NCBI GenBank assembly: GCA_016841905.1
Contig: JAENYF010000023.1
Span: forward strand, 1 to 51,949
Length of the DNA: 51,949 bases
Direction of reading: 5' to 3'
Origin: Desulfoscipio geothermicus
Lineage (GTDB): Bacteria > Bacillota > Desulfotomaculia > Desulfotomaculales > Desulfallaceae
The notes under the pieces are model-generated. The model was not told where the DNA came from. It saw only the letters and a program-made list of their open reading frames with translations, and made no database searches. This document shows positions 16,696 to 25,819 of the stretch, one piece after another. The position numbers and the translations under genes are program-made. The first letter of the stretch is position 1, and every line of letters starts with the position of its first letter.

Positions 16696-17993
16696 ACCCG
16701 AAGCACCTCGCCTAAATAGCTGTCTTCCTCCACTTGCTCGTCTGCCATGGCTGATTCGACTGCCCGCACCTCCCGAGCAAAAATGTACTCCGTGCCCCCG
16801 AACAGCAGCGCCAGGTAGCTCAGCGTCATCACGTGGGGGCGCTGGTAAATCGATACCAGGAACAGCAGCACGAAGAAAAGACACTGCCGACTCCGCCATT
16901 TGCCAGCCAAGGGCAGGCACAGCAGCCCCAAGAGTAGGTAACCAAAGCCCAGAAGGCCGTAATCGATAATCAAATTTTTATAGGACAGGTTAGCCCCCCG
17001 GGTCAGGCTATCCTTTGCACCGGTACCCATGCCTAACCACCGGTCTGTTGTCTGCATATAGCCGGTGAAGAAAACGTCATAGTCACCGTTGGTCCGGTTA
17101 TCGCCCGCCAGGCCATCGCTGGTGATGGTGAAGCGTGAGGCCAGCTGTTCAATGACCGGGCTGGCCTCACGCAAATAGGGCAGGAAGATCGCCAGCAGGA
17201 GTACCCCGAGCAGTAAGCAGGTCAGCCAATCCTTCCGCTTTTCCGTGGCCGCGCAGAGCAAAATATAGCCCACACACAAGATAAAGAACGCCAGGGAGAA
17301 AGAAAGCACTCCCGCAGCCAGAAGGACGAGATTTCCTTTTTTCCTCAGGTCAAACCGGTCCGCAATGAGCAGCAGGGCGGCAAAAGTGCCCACCACTCCA
17401 GGCTCATTGAAGGGGCCGCACAACCGGCTGGCGTATCCCCCCTCCAGCATATACAGCTGGCCAAGCCGCAGATAATAGTAGCCGCGGTCAGCAATGGTCT
17501 GACTGTAAAAACTAAAATACTCAAAAAGACCTGTGCCCAAGAAAACACGCACCCCGTAAACGAGGAGCCCAAGGAAAAGCACCACCACCATCAGTTGGCG
17601 AAAATAGCAGAAAACCTTGATCTTGCCGGCCTTGTCCAGCAACAGGAACTCCCAGAGCAGCAGCACTGCAAACAAGGCGGAAGCATAATTCAAGGCCTGT
17701 CCGGGGTAAGTATGGACGGCCTGATAAAGGAAATACCCGGCAACAAACAGGCAGGCTAAAATAGAGGGCAGACGCCAACGGAGCTTCCTAAAATAATACA
17801 GCACGGTGGTACAGAACACGAGCAGTACCAAGATATTGACCACTGTGTTACCCGCGGGGCAATACTCAGCTCGCCGGATGTTGGGTGGTACATCAAACAG
17901 GACGAGCATTGCCAACCCCAAAGGCATGCTCTTGATGAGCAGCCCACTGCAGTTGATGCCGGTGCTAATTGTCAAACCGGTCTTAATTTTCAT
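16692..17993 (-). CDS. O-antigen/EPS polymerase Wzy 1
   Basis: 433 aa, largely hydrophobic, with about 10-12 membrane helices and a central extracytoplasmic loop (EYFSFYSQTIADRGYYYLR through RLCGPFNEPGVVGT) typical of Wzy/ligase-type polymerases. Polymerases of this kind show little sequence identity, so the call rests on topology and on its place between glycosyltransferases in an operon with Wzx. It would join flipped repeat units on the outer face of the membrane. AAGG lies close to the ATG; the end overlaps the next gene by ATGA. Confidence 0.8.
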   Translation of the reverse strand: MKIKTGLTISTGINCSGLLIKSMPLGLAMLVLFDVPPNIRRAEYCPAGNTVVNILVLLVFCTTVLYYFRKLRWRLPSILACLFVAGYFLYQAVHTYPGQALNYASALFAVLLLWEFLLLDKAGKIKVFCYFRQLMVVVLFLGLLVYGVRVFLGTGLFEYFSFYSQTIADRGYYYLRLGQLYMLEGGYASRLCGPFNEPGVVGTFAALLLIADRFDLRKKGNLVLLAAGVLSFSLAFFILCVGYILLCAATEKRKDWLTCLLLGVLLLAIFLPYLREASPVIEQLASRFTITSDGLAGDNRTNGDYDVFFTGYMQTTDRWLGMGTGAKDSLTRGANLSYKNLIIDYGLLGFGYLLLGLLCLPLAGKWRSRQCLFFVLLFLVSIYQRPHVMTLSYLALLFGGTEYIFAREVRAVESAMADEQVEEDSYLGEVLRV

Positions 17994-18010
17994 AGGCCTT
18001 ATCTAGCTCC

Positions 18011-19123
18011 TTAGCCATCCTTCAACAGCAGGTCAGTGACCTGCGCTGCAGTTGTTCGGATGTGATAGCCCTGTTCTTCCAGGATGCGGTTGTAGCTGCC
18101 CCGGTCAGACACACCAAACGCCAGGCACGCGCGTACCCAGGCTTCGCTATTTCCCTCCAGGGGCAGCCGCTGCACTAGGTCGGTGAGCACTACCTCTTCA
18201 GTTATAGTGTTGGCGATGACGCAGGGCAGACCTGTGGCCTGGGCCTCCACCACAACGTTGGGCATACCCTCGTAGTGGGAAGGGAAGACCAGCACGTCCA
18301 TAGACATCATCAGCCGGGGCACATCAGCCCGCACCCCCAGGAAGAGGACCTGCTCCTGTAGCCCCTTGGCCCGCACCAGCTCCTGCACTGAGCTCTTCAG
18401 CTCCCCAGCACCAATCAGCAGCAACCTGGCCTTGCCACATCGCTCCGCAAGCCGGGCAAATACTTCAATTAAATAAGCATGGTTTTTTTGTGGATTAAAT
18501 CGGCCCACGTGACCCACCACAAAAGCGTCTTCAACCTGGAGTTCAGCCCGCACCTGGGCTCGTATGCCCGGGGCAAAGCAGTACTGCTCCAACAATAGGC
18601 CATTGTTGAGCAGGGTCACCCGCCCGTTTTGGGTGGCCTGCTCCCCGAATAGCCACCCCGCTGCTTTAACGGAGGGGGCAAGCATGCCGGTGGCCAGCAA
18701 CCGTACCAGGGGACGGGAGACAACGGCCAGCAGGTTGGCGGCGCAACCGCCGCCGGAGCTGGAATTAGTGGAGCGCACCAGGCGCATCCTAGCACCACCC
18801 AGCTTAGCCGCCAGCAGTTCCAGCCAGGCCACCGGGTGCACCGCAACCACTAACACAGCATCATAGTGCCCGTACTGCACCAGCCCGCGGATGCGGGTAA
18901 AGCACAGCACCGGGTTGCAAGATTTAGAATAGCCGCGATACACAGTGCCCCCCAACGAGGTAATCTCGCCATCGTAGAAACAGCGCTCCCGCTGGTTGAT
19001 CAGAAAATCAAACTGCAGGGCGTTTCGATCGATGGACCGGTACACCTTCATTAAGAATGTCTCAGCACCGCCGGCATCCATCGTATTTATAATCACCAGC
19101 ACTCGCTTCACGATAATACTCAC
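18011..19123 (-). CDS. Glycosyltransferase family 1 (GT4-type)
   Basis: 370 aa from GTG 19123; a second GTG at 19108 (giving MKRVLVIINTMDAGGAE) has GGGAG 10 nt upstream and may be the true start. GT-B fold with the N-terminal GGAETF loop, VGHVGRFNPQKNHAYLIEVFA, LLLIGAGELKSSVQE and the donor-binding MDVLVFPSHYEGMPNVVVEAQ with its E-x7-E glutamates. It overlaps the upstream glycosyltransferase by GTGA, so translation is coupled. It adds a sugar of repeat unit 1; specificity unknown. Confidence 0.92.
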   Translation of the reverse strand: MSIIVKRVLVIINTMDAGGAETFLMKVYRSIDRNALQFDFLINQRERCFYDGEITSLGGTVYRGYSKSCNPVLCFTRIRGLVQYGHYDAVLVVAVHPVAWLELLAAKLGGARMRLVRSTNSSSGGGCAANLLAVVSRPLVRLLATGMLAPSVKAAGWLFGEQATQNGRVTLLNNGLLLEQYCFAPGIRAQVRAELQVEDAFVVGHVGRFNPQKNHAYLIEVFARLAERCGKARLLLIGAGELKSSVQELVRAKGLQEQVLFLGVRADVPRLMMSMDVLVFPSHYEGMPNVVVEAQATGLPCVIANTITEEVVLTDLVQRLPLEGNSEAWVRACLAFGVSDRGSYNRILEEQGYHIRTTAAQVTDLLLKDG

Positions 19124-20232
19124 TCCCGATCCCCACCAGGGCTATACTGCCGGTAAATCGACAGCAGCTGCGCTAGGACTGCCGACTGGTCATACTCGTC
19201 TTTTACCTTACTATAAGCCCGCTCCCCGGTAGCCCTGCGCAGTGCAGAGTCGGCCAAGTAGCGGCCTAGTTCCTGGTATAGGGCCTCGGCAGAACCAGGA
19301 GGCACCACGCTGCCCATACCGGGTTCCGCTAGCAGCTCCCGCACGCCGCCCACCTCGCTGGCTACACAGGGCAGCCCCATCGCCATAGCTTCCAGCAGGG
19401 CGTTGGGCAACCCTTCGTGGAGGGAGGGCAGAGCAAAAACGTCGGCATTGGCCAGCACCGCATTGATATCGTGCCGGCTCCCCAACAGCCGCACCTGGTC
19501 CCCTATCCCCAGCCTCTCGTTCTGGACGCGAAGATTGGCCTCCTCGCTGCCGGAGCCGACAAGACAGCAATAGATATTGGGATGCTCAGCAGCCAGCCTG
19601 GCCACCACTTCCAGCAGGTAGCAGTGCCCCTTGCGCATCTCCAGCGCCCCCACGCTGGCGATCACTAGCGCTTCGTGAGGAATATGCCACTGCGCCCGTA
19701 GATCGGGATACTTTCTATAGCGGTCAAAGAGGGCAAAGTCAACCCCGTTTTTAATTGCCAAAGTGGGCACCTGGTTACCGACCACCCGCCGCACTTCATC
19801 TCGCAGTTGCTCCGACTTGGCCAGAAAGACAGCCCCGCTCCTGGCCAACCAGCGGTAAAAGCAAGGATACAGGAAGCGGTTCAGGTGCTTAATCCCTTCA
19901 TAAATCACGGGGTTGTTCACCGTGACGTAAAGCCGACCGTACTGGCTCCTTTTCCAGGCAAGGCACCCGTTTACGCCGCCCCTGAGCAGGAATGTGTGCA
20001 CGATATCCGGCTGGATTTGCTCTAAAATCTCCGCTACCCGACTGGTGGTGCCCCAATGCAATTCCAGGACAAAGAGATGATCCGGGGTAGCCCCCAGTTC
20101 TTCCACCAGCCAACCTTCCGGAGCAATTAAATACAAGTCATGGCCCAGTTCCACCAGGGCACGGAACATATCCCGGAGGTGCTTCTGGGCACCACCCTGC
20201 CTAGAATTGCTGGTCAGATAGACGATTTTCAT
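19120..20232 (-). CDS. Glycosyltransferase family 1 (GT4-type)
   Basis: 370 aa from ATG 20232, picked because AGAGGT lies 9 nt upstream and the protein then opens with the usual MKIVYLTSNSRQGGAQKH; the upstream gene stops 4 nt earlier. GT-B fold: GGAQ loop, VASVGALEMRKGHCYLLEVVA, CLVGSGSEEANLR and ADVFALPSLHEGLPNALLEAMA. It acts in the cytoplasm on the lipid-linked repeat unit. Operon 1, between the GT2 enzyme and another GT1. Confidence 0.92.
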   Translation of the reverse strand: MKIVYLTSNSRQGGAQKHLRDMFRALVELGHDLYLIAPEGWLVEELGATPDHLFVLELHWGTTSRVAEILEQIQPDIVHTFLLRGGVNGCLAWKRSQYGRLYVTVNNPVIYEGIKHLNRFLYPCFYRWLARSGAVFLAKSEQLRDEVRRVVGNQVPTLAIKNGVDFALFDRYRKYPDLRAQWHIPHEALVIASVGALEMRKGHCYLLEVVARLAAEHPNIYCCLVGSGSEEANLRVQNERLGIGDQVRLLGSRHDINAVLANADVFALPSLHEGLPNALLEAMAMGLPCVASEVGGVRELLAEPGMGSVVPPGSAEALYQELGRYLADSALRRATGERAYSKVKDEYDQSAVLAQLLSIYRQYSPGGDRE

Positions 20233-20236
20233 GCTT

Positions 20237-21397
20237 TCAGGACCTCTGGGTTTCCCAAGCTGCGTCTTGTTTACCACCTATGTACTTAAAAAAACCCACT
20301 AACAAGGCAATGTTCACTGTCATAAAGTAACAGGCCATCTGCAAAAGCTTGCCTATTAACCCCGCCAAATGCCAGCCTCGCCCGGACATCAACCAAAACA
20401 AAAACAGCACCGCATAACCGATCACCTGCAAGCAGAAGAGCGCTAGCATGGCCGGGCTGACCAAGCTCAGGGCCAGGTTGGAGAAAAAGGCGGCAATGAG
20501 CAGGAAGGGCACCAGCCACTTGACTACCCGGTGAGAAACATAGTAAAAGCTACCCTTCCTGGGAAACAGCATTCTCCAGAACACCGCCATGGCTTGGTAA
20601 TGGCCGGCACCGTCCCGGACATGACGTTTAAACTGGCTTTCCAAGTCGTCGTTGGGCTCTTCGTAAGCTACGGCCTCCGGGTCCATAATTACATCCCACC
20701 CCGCCTGCAAAGTGTAGATGGTCATATAAAAGTCGTCGTTAACAATACCAGTTCGGATTTCGGACACAATCCCTCTCCGGATCGCGTACATGGCGCCGTT
20801 GGCGCCGGACAACCGGCCCAGCTTGGACTCCTGCCGTTTGATCCAGTTCTCATATTGCCAGTAAGTACCCAGGCACTTCGCCCCCAGCCCGGATGCCTCC
20901 CCAACCTGGTAGTAGAGCTGGCCGCTCACCAAGCCAATGGCGGGATCAGCAAAACGGCTGATCAGCTTGCGGATCGCCTGACGGTCACACATGGTATTGG
21001 CATCAGAGAAAACCAAAATCTCTCCTCTGGCCTCCCGGAGCAGAACATTCAAGACCTGCACCTTACCGCCCCGGGGCAGATCAAAGACCTTCAAATTGGG
21101 CAGCTCAGTAAAAGAACTGGCTATTGCCACCGTGCGGTCCGAGGAGCCGTCCGAGCCAATGAGAAATTCAATCCGATCCGCAGGATAGGCCAGCTCACTC
21201 ATATTTATGATTTTTTCCGCGATAATGCACTCCTCGTTGTAGGCGGCCACTAGCACGGAAACCAGTGGTACAGCCTGCTGGTCCGTAACGTAGGTGTGAG
21301 ACGGCGGAATGGCCTGCAAAATTAGCGGATAAATAGCATAGGTGTAAAGGGGAGCAAAAACAGAAACCAAAAAGATTACATATAATGCGGTTTCCAC
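20237..21397 (-). CDS. Membrane-bound family 2 glycosyltransferase (BcsA/HasA-like)
   Basis: 386 aa from GTG 21397 with GGAGG 8 nt upstream. An N-terminal helix (residues 5-28) precedes the GT-A domain, with VSVLVAAYNEE, the UDP-binding IGSDGSSDRT, the D-x-D-type FSDANT, GANGAMYAIR and NDDFYM with the catalytic-base Asp, then QFKRHVRDGAGH, a QxxRW-like acceptor motif. Three C-terminal helices (about 285-370) anchor it. Processive synthases have this layout, but the altered QxxRW suggests a single-transfer or short-chain enzyme. Second gene of operon 1, 20 bp after the radical SAM gene. Confidence 0.88.
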   Translation of the reverse strand: METALYVIFLVSVFAPLYTYAIYPLILQAIPPSHTYVTDQQAVPLVSVLVAAYNEECIIAEKIINMSELAYPADRIEFLIGSDGSSDRTVAIASSFTELPNLKVFDLPRGGKVQVLNVLLREARGEILVFSDANTMCDRQAIRKLISRFADPAIGLVSGQLYYQVGEASGLGAKCLGTYWQYENWIKRQESKLGRLSGANGAMYAIRRGIVSEIRTGIVNDDFYMTIYTLQAGWDVIMDPEAVAYEEPNDDLESQFKRHVRDGAGHYQAMAVFWRMLFPRKGSFYYVSHRVVKWLVPFLLIAAFFSNLALSLVSPAMLALFCLQVIGYAVLFLFWLMSGRGWHLAGLIGKLLQMACYFMTVNIALLVGFFKYIGGKQDAAWETQRS

Positions 21398-21417
21398 GGC
21401 TCAGTCCTCCCTTTTTG

Positions 21418-22872
21418 TCAACCTGTTCTGCCCCGTCTAAACAGGTACTTCTTGAAAGTGCCAAATGCCTTCAATGTTTTCCTGGCATCTTCCAGACTGA
21501 TCAGCACTTCACCCAGCTTCATCAACAAGAACTTAGGCCGGAGGTAAAACTGCTTCCTGGCATAATTACAGAACTCCACCAGTTCGGTACTGGTAATTTC
21601 CGGAGTGGTTAAGACGCAATTGTGCAAACCTTCACTGGTTAACCAGTCCTCATAGCGCTTAGCCTGAAGGTAATTTTTGCGTTTGGCCCAGTCATAGGCT
21701 TCTGTCCCCGGGTAAAGCATCAAAGGAAAGAACTGGGCTGTATCCAAATGCAGTTTTTTAGCAAACTCCAGAGTTTCCCGCATGGTTGCCTTCGTCTCGC
21801 CGGGGTTGCCCACCATAAAACAGCCGTGCACCCGCAGCCTGGCTTTCCGGGCGTTAGCATTAAACTTAAGGGATTGCTCAATCGTTATGCCCTTGTGCAT
21901 GTTATCCAGCACCTGCTGGTTACCGCTTTCAAAGCCAGCTACGATTAGTTTACAGCCGGCCTGCTTCATGAGCACCATCGTTTCGTACTGCAATGTAACC
22001 CTGACCTGCACAATCCACTGGAGTTTAACCCGGTGCTCAAGCATTAACCGGCAAAACTCCTGAACGCTGGCCTGGTCTACCGCAAAATTATCATCGTCGA
22101 TGAGAATCTCTTTTACCTGGGGAAAGTTTTGCGTTATATAAAGGCACTCGTCCAGCAGATTTCGGGGGCTGCGCCGACGGTAACGCTTGCCAAACATCAC
22201 CTGGGAGTACATACAGTAAAAACATCGGGATGGGCAGCCCCGACTCGCAAATATACTCACCGTAGGGTAGCTTACATGGGCATAAAAGTAATCTTTAATG
22301 TCCAGGTATTTATAGTAAACGGCGCTGACAAAGGGCAGTTCATCTAGATCTTCAATAAATGCCCGGTCCGAGTTATGGACCACCCGGCCCCCCGATAGAT
22401 AGCTGAGGCCGGCTATTCCGGCGTAAAGCTCCGGGCGGCTTAATTTCTCCACCAGCTCTCGCAGTGTGTACTCGTACTCCCGACGGGCGATAAAATCGAT
22501 ATAGCTGTGCTCGGGAAGGATTTCAGCTACACAGGCCGAGGCATGGGGGCCCACCAGACAAATTTTAATCTCCGTGAAGAGCTCCTTGCTGGTCCGGGCA
22601 AATGCTAAATCTCTGTTGATGCTGGGGGTTGACGTATCGATGACCAGCAGTTCCGGTTGGAAATCTCTGATTTCTTTTAAAACAGCCACTCTGTTCAAAT
22701 ACCGGGTCGGCGCGTCCACAAGTAGCAGTTCATGACCCTCCCGGTCTAAAACCCCCGCGGCGTAAGCCAGCCAGAGCGGGAAATAAATCGTACCGCTTTT
22801 ATTCACTGCCGGGCTCCTAGAACTTTTGGAGTACTTAGGAAAAAATGGTGGGTTAACTAGCATAATTTTCAT
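21418..22872 (-). CDS. B12-binding radical SAM protein
   Basis: 484 aa. The N-terminal cobalamin-binding Rossmann-like domain (MKIMLVNPPF to about residue 160) lacks the DxHxxG lower-ligand motif, as in many class B radical SAM enzymes. The radical SAM core has the cluster motif C213-x3-C217-x2-C220 (RGCPSRCFYC), then LIDDDNFAVD, GFESGNQQVLDNMHKG and GNPGETKATMRET. The C-terminal 100 residues are basic. Class B members methylate unactivated carbons or phosphorus, or rearrange rings; in sugar operons they may C-methylate a nucleotide sugar. Its place as first gene of operon 1, with AAGGAG 7 nt before the ATG and a terminator just upstream, implies an unusual sugar modification. The actual reaction is unknown. 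Confidence 0.88.
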   Translation of the reverse strand: MKIMLVNPPFFPKYSKSSRSPAVNKSGTIYFPLWLAYAAGVLDREGHELLLVDAPTRYLNRVAVLKEIRDFQPELLVIDTSTPSINRDLAFARTSKELFTEIKICLVGPHASACVAEILPEHSYIDFIARREYEYTLRELVEKLSRPELYAGIAGLSYLSGGRVVHNSDRAFIEDLDELPFVSAVYYKYLDIKDYFYAHVSYPTVSIFASRGCPSRCFYCMYSQVMFGKRYRRRSPRNLLDECLYITQNFPQVKEILIDDDNFAVDQASVQEFCRLMLEHRVKLQWIVQVRVTLQYETMVLMKQAGCKLIVAGFESGNQQVLDNMHKGITIEQSLKFNANARKARLRVHGCFMVGNPGETKATMRETLEFAKKLHLDTAQFFPLMLYPGTEAYDWAKRKNYLQAKRYEDWLTSEGLHNCVLTTPEITSTELVEFCNYARKQFYLRPKFLLMKLGEVLISLEDARKTLKAFGTFKKYLFRRGRTG

Positions 22873-22969
22873 GTCTCTGCTCCTTGCGCAGCACCTGTAT
22901 GTTGTCTACTTTCGACAATCCCCGGCCAGTTCCTTGATAGTTCTGTCATGTAAGTTTTGGCATGGAAAA

Positions 22970-23013
22970 AGCCGGGTAACTGCTAAAGCTTAACGTTTAG
23001 CAATTACCCGGCT
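22970..23013 (-). terminator. Strong intrinsic terminator of the Wzx 2 operon
   Basis: 18-bp arms with one C-A mismatch (22970-22987 and 22996-23013) around an 8-nt loop; on the minus strand the stem runs straight into TTTTT. It follows the stop of wzx 2 and isolates polysaccharide operon 1, which must therefore have its own promoter in 22873-22969. Confidence 0.9.
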
Positions 23014-23067
23014 GGGTAGGCACCTGTTATTCATTTTGACAGTCTTTGTTATCAACTAACCCATCAG

Positions 23068-24345
23068 CTACCGGTCTGCCTCTTTGCTGCTTTGCCGGTG
23101 CAGGTTCCAGGGCATTGCATAAACCCTGCTGGATAATAACCAGACCAGTAAAAAGGTCAGCAAATTCATCAGGGCAAAAGAATAGGCGGCACCAAGGGCG
23201 CCATAATTTTTAATTGCCCAGTAATTAACAACCATCCCGGCAGCCGCAGTAGAAAAGGTTACCCAGGCCAGTATGTATGTCTTTTGCACAAAAAAAATAT
23301 AATTAACCACCATTTTATACATACCCGAAAAAGCAAACCCAATGGCAATCCACAAAATAAATTTACTAGAACCGGCAAACTGCGACCCAACAAAAAAAGC
23401 TAAAAACCACGGTGCCACCGCCCCTAAAACCACGGCTAAGCTTAAAATAACAAAAAAGTACAAATAAGTAAACATGACAATAAGTGTTTTTTCATCATCT
23501 ATATCCCGTTTAAGTCGCTCGAACAGCCACGGGACAAACGCGATATTAAACGACTCTTCCAGAATACCAATAATGCTACCAAACTGATAACCAACTGTGT
23601 ACAAGCCGGTCGCCGAGAGCCCAATCATACTGGTAATAAAGATTCTGTCCACCATGGTTTTAATCACATTGCTTAGCGCATGAGGGATCAGCGGCACCCC
23701 GTAGCGCAAGGCGTTGTTTATGTAATCTCTATCTAATTCCAGCTTGAGCCACTCGTTTTTCTTTAACAGGTACAGCCCCGTGCCGGCCAGTAAACCAAAA
23801 GCAATTACCTGGGCCTGCAGGCGGCCCTGCCAGTTCATGCCTAGGGAGACGACAAACCAAATAGTTAACCCCATATTAAGCAAGGTCTGAGTTATTTGAT
23901 AAACCCCGTACTGGACCGGTTTAACCTGCACCTGCCAAAGGGTCAGGTTAACCTGGTTCACAAACTGGGCTGCCGCGACAATAATGACCATCCATAACCA
24001 TTGCAGAGGAAAAGAGGTTACCCGGCTGATTGGCGCTGCTAACAAATAAAATAAGCCACCCACCAAAACAGTGCTACCCAATAAGATCAGCAGGCAGTTG
24101 CTTACATAGCGGGCCAAATCAACTTCATCGCGGTCATAAAACTGCCTGGCTATCGCCCCGCGCACGCTTAACCCGGTAAACGGGGCCACCAAGCTCAGCA
24201 AAACGCCAAACATAGCCACTATGCCGTAGTCCGCCGGCGTTAAATACCTGGTTAATACAGGCATTAACAAGAAAGGAATAGCAGAGTTGATGGCGCTGGT
24301 TAGCGTGTAAATAAAAGCAGACTTAAAAAGTGATGTGGCTTTCAT
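23068..24345 (-). CDS. Polysaccharide flippase Wzx 2 (MOP superfamily)
   Basis: 425 aa, about 12-14 hydrophobic helices, opening with SAFIYTLTSAINSAIPFLLMP and VLTRYLTPADYGIVAMFG, the classic Wzx N-terminus. It flips the undecaprenyl-linked repeat unit. Its start codon overlaps the stop of the phosphoglycosyltransferase gene (ATGA), tying it to the enzyme that starts the repeat unit. Last gene before the terminator at 22970. Little resemblance to Wzx 1 by eye, consistent with a different repeat unit. Confidence 0.9.
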   Translation of the reverse strand: MKATSLFKSAFIYTLTSAINSAIPFLLMPVLTRYLTPADYGIVAMFGVLLSLVAPFTGLSVRGAIARQFYDRDEVDLARYVSNCLLILLGSTVLVGGLFYLLAAPISRVTSFPLQWLWMVIIVAAAQFVNQVNLTLWQVQVKPVQYGVYQITQTLLNMGLTIWFVVSLGMNWQGRLQAQVIAFGLLAGTGLYLLKKNEWLKLELDRDYINNALRYGVPLIPHALSNVIKTMVDRIFITSMIGLSATGLYTVGYQFGSIIGILEESFNIAFVPWLFERLKRDIDDEKTLIVMFTYLYFFVILSLAVVLGAVAPWFLAFFVGSQFAGSSKFILWIAIGFAFSGMYKMVVNYIFFVQKTYILAWVTFSTAAAGMVVNYWAIKNYGALGAAYSFALMNLLTFLLVWLLSSRVYAMPWNLHRQSSKEADR

Positions 24346-24995
24346 AGCGTCATAGTATCCTCTTGTGCCGCCGCCGTCGTCATCTGCTGCAGGCTCACCA
24401 AAGGCTTATCCACATACTTTACTTCACCACATAAAACCACGCCCATAGTCCTCAGCAGGATTTTCCAGTCCAGCCATAAGCTGAAATGCTCTACATAATA
24501 AACATCGTATTTATACCTGTCCGCCAGGGGCAGGTATATGTTGCCGCTAACCTGGGCTAGGCCCGTCATGCCCGGCTTCATATTAAGCCGTTTGGCAATC
24601 TCCTCAGTATAATCAGCCAGGGAGGCAACCCTTTCCGGCCTCGGCCCAATTAGGCTCATTTCTCCCCGGAGAACATTGAGCACCTGGGGGATTTCATCAA
24701 TTTTACTGCGTCTTAAAAACCTGCCAATGGTCGTGATTCGGTCATCATCCTGCAGCACCTCCTGGCCCTTCACCATCTTTTCGGAGCCAGGCTTCATGGT
24801 GCGAAATTTGAAGACCTTAAAAATTTTTTGGTACTGCCCGGGGCGGTCCTGTAAAAAAAACACCGGTCCCGGCGAAGTTGCCTTAATTAACGCTGCCACC
24901 AACAGCCACAAAGGCAGGAAGAAGAGCAGAAGCAGTAAAGCTACTGCTACATCAAATAAACGTTTAATTAGTTTTTGCCCAATTTTATTACCCAT
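24342..24995 (-). CDS. Initiating phosphoglycosyltransferase (monotopic, PglC/WcaJ C-terminal type)
   Basis: 217 aa. It transfers a sugar-1-phosphate from a UDP-sugar to undecaprenyl phosphate. One N-terminal re-entrant helix (LFDVAVALLLLLFFLPLWLLV), the PGPVFFLQDRPG segment, KFRTM, the catalytic Asp-Glu in RSKIDEIPQ, the LNVLRGEMSLIGPRPE block and KPGMTGLAQVSG are all present; this is the minimal small-PGT form without the N-terminal sensor domain of WcaJ. It is the only initiating transferase in the window, so both polysaccharide loci may depend on it or the first may use one encoded elsewhere. It starts 2 nt after the formyltransferase stop. Confidence 0.93.
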   Translation of the reverse strand: MGNKIGQKLIKRLFDVAVALLLLLFFLPLWLLVAALIKATSPGPVFFLQDRPGQYQKIFKVFKFRTMKPGSEKMVKGQEVLQDDDRITTIGRFLRRSKIDEIPQVLNVLRGEMSLIGPRPERVASLADYTEEIAKRLNMKPGMTGLAQVSGNIYLPLADRYKYDVYYVEHFSLWLDWKILLRTMGVVLCGEVKYVDKPLVSLQQMTTAAAQEDTMTL

Positions 24996-24997
24996 GG

Positions 24998-25819
24998 CTA
25001 ACCCTCGATCTCATAATCCAGTGGGGTTAAATACCCGTCCTTTAGTTTGATCACGCCTGCACTGGGGTTGGTTGCCGCTGACCAGATCCGGATCGTCTGC
25101 CCCCCGGCCTGATAAAAGGCGCCCGGATAAGGGTGGGTAACCGCCCGCACCAGGCGATCCGCTTCCTCCATCGTCATATGGTTGAAAATCTGGCCGTCCG
25201 CCGGCTTTCTACCAGGCCACTCGGTGGCCTCAGCAGGGTTTTGTTTAGTTAACGAGATAGTATTATGTAGTATGTCAGGCCAGTACCTGGTGATTAGGTC
25301 CACATGCATAGTGTTAACCTTATGATACAGCTCAGTGGCTGTCGTTGTAACATCCAAGCTGATCCGTCCTTGCGCAATAATATCGCCGGTATCCACACCC
25401 TCATCAAGCTTAAACATCGTTACCCCAGTCTCCGGCAGCCCTCTTAAAATGGCCCAAGGGATGGCCGCCCTGCCCCTGCCTACAGGCAGCAGGGTGGGAT
25501 GCATACCGATGCAACCGCAGGTGGCGGCCTCCAGCAGCTCCCGGCGCGCAATTTGTGACCAGCCTATAATCAAAAGCCAGTCAATCTGGTGATCTTTTAA
25601 GGCAGCCATAACCGCCGGATCATTAATATTGGCAATTTTTAATAGCGAAGCCTGGTGCAGCTTAGCGATATCGTCCAGGTATACCCTGCCCGACTTGTCC
25701 CTGGCCTGCTCATCTGTCAGAGTAATCAGCAGGTTCAGTTTCCCGCCCAGGTTGAAGATGGCTTCAATACAGCTCAAGCCTAATTGCACGCAGGTGGCAA
25801 AAGCGATTTTGGTACCCAT
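24998..25819 (-). CDS. Formyltransferase-family protein (putative sugar N-formyltransferase)
   Basis: 273 aa. The N-terminal formyltransferase fold carries GMHPTLLPVGRGRAAIPWAI and LDEGVDTGDII, the family's active-site loops. The canonical Asn-His-Asp triad of Fmt/ArnA is present only as His107 and Asp143; the Asn position is Gly105. The C-terminal part (about 190-270) resembles the Fmt barrel (VTHPYPGAFYQAGGQTIRIW). It abuts a PIG-L deacetylase gene with a one-base overlap and precedes the initiating transferase, so N-formylation of a freed amino sugar from N10-formyl-tetrahydrofolate is inferred. A Gly at the Asn position may be normal in this subfamily or may point to another donor or reaction. 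Confidence 0.75.
   Translation of the reverse strand: MGTKIAFATCVQLGLSCIEAIFNLGGKLNLLITLTDEQARDKSGRVYLDDIAKLHQASLLKIANINDPAVMAALKDHQIDWLLIIGWSQIARRELLEAATCGCIGMHPTLLPVGRGRAAIPWAILRGLPETGVTMFKLDEGVDTGDIIAQGRISLDVTTTATELYHKVNTMHVDLITRYWPDILHNTISLTKQNPAEATEWPGRKPADGQIFNHMTMEEADRLVRAVTHPYPGAFYQAGGQTIRIWSAATNPSAGVIKLKDGYLTPLDYEIEG

Noticed and set aside
20531..21253. 240-aa plus-strand reading frame
   Set aside because: Antisense to the GT2 gene, whose motifs are clear; no ribosome site.
22902..22918. TTGTC-N7-GACAA inverted repeat before the radical SAM gene
   Set aside because: Short arms common by chance and no promoter can be placed around it; not strong enough to call an operator.
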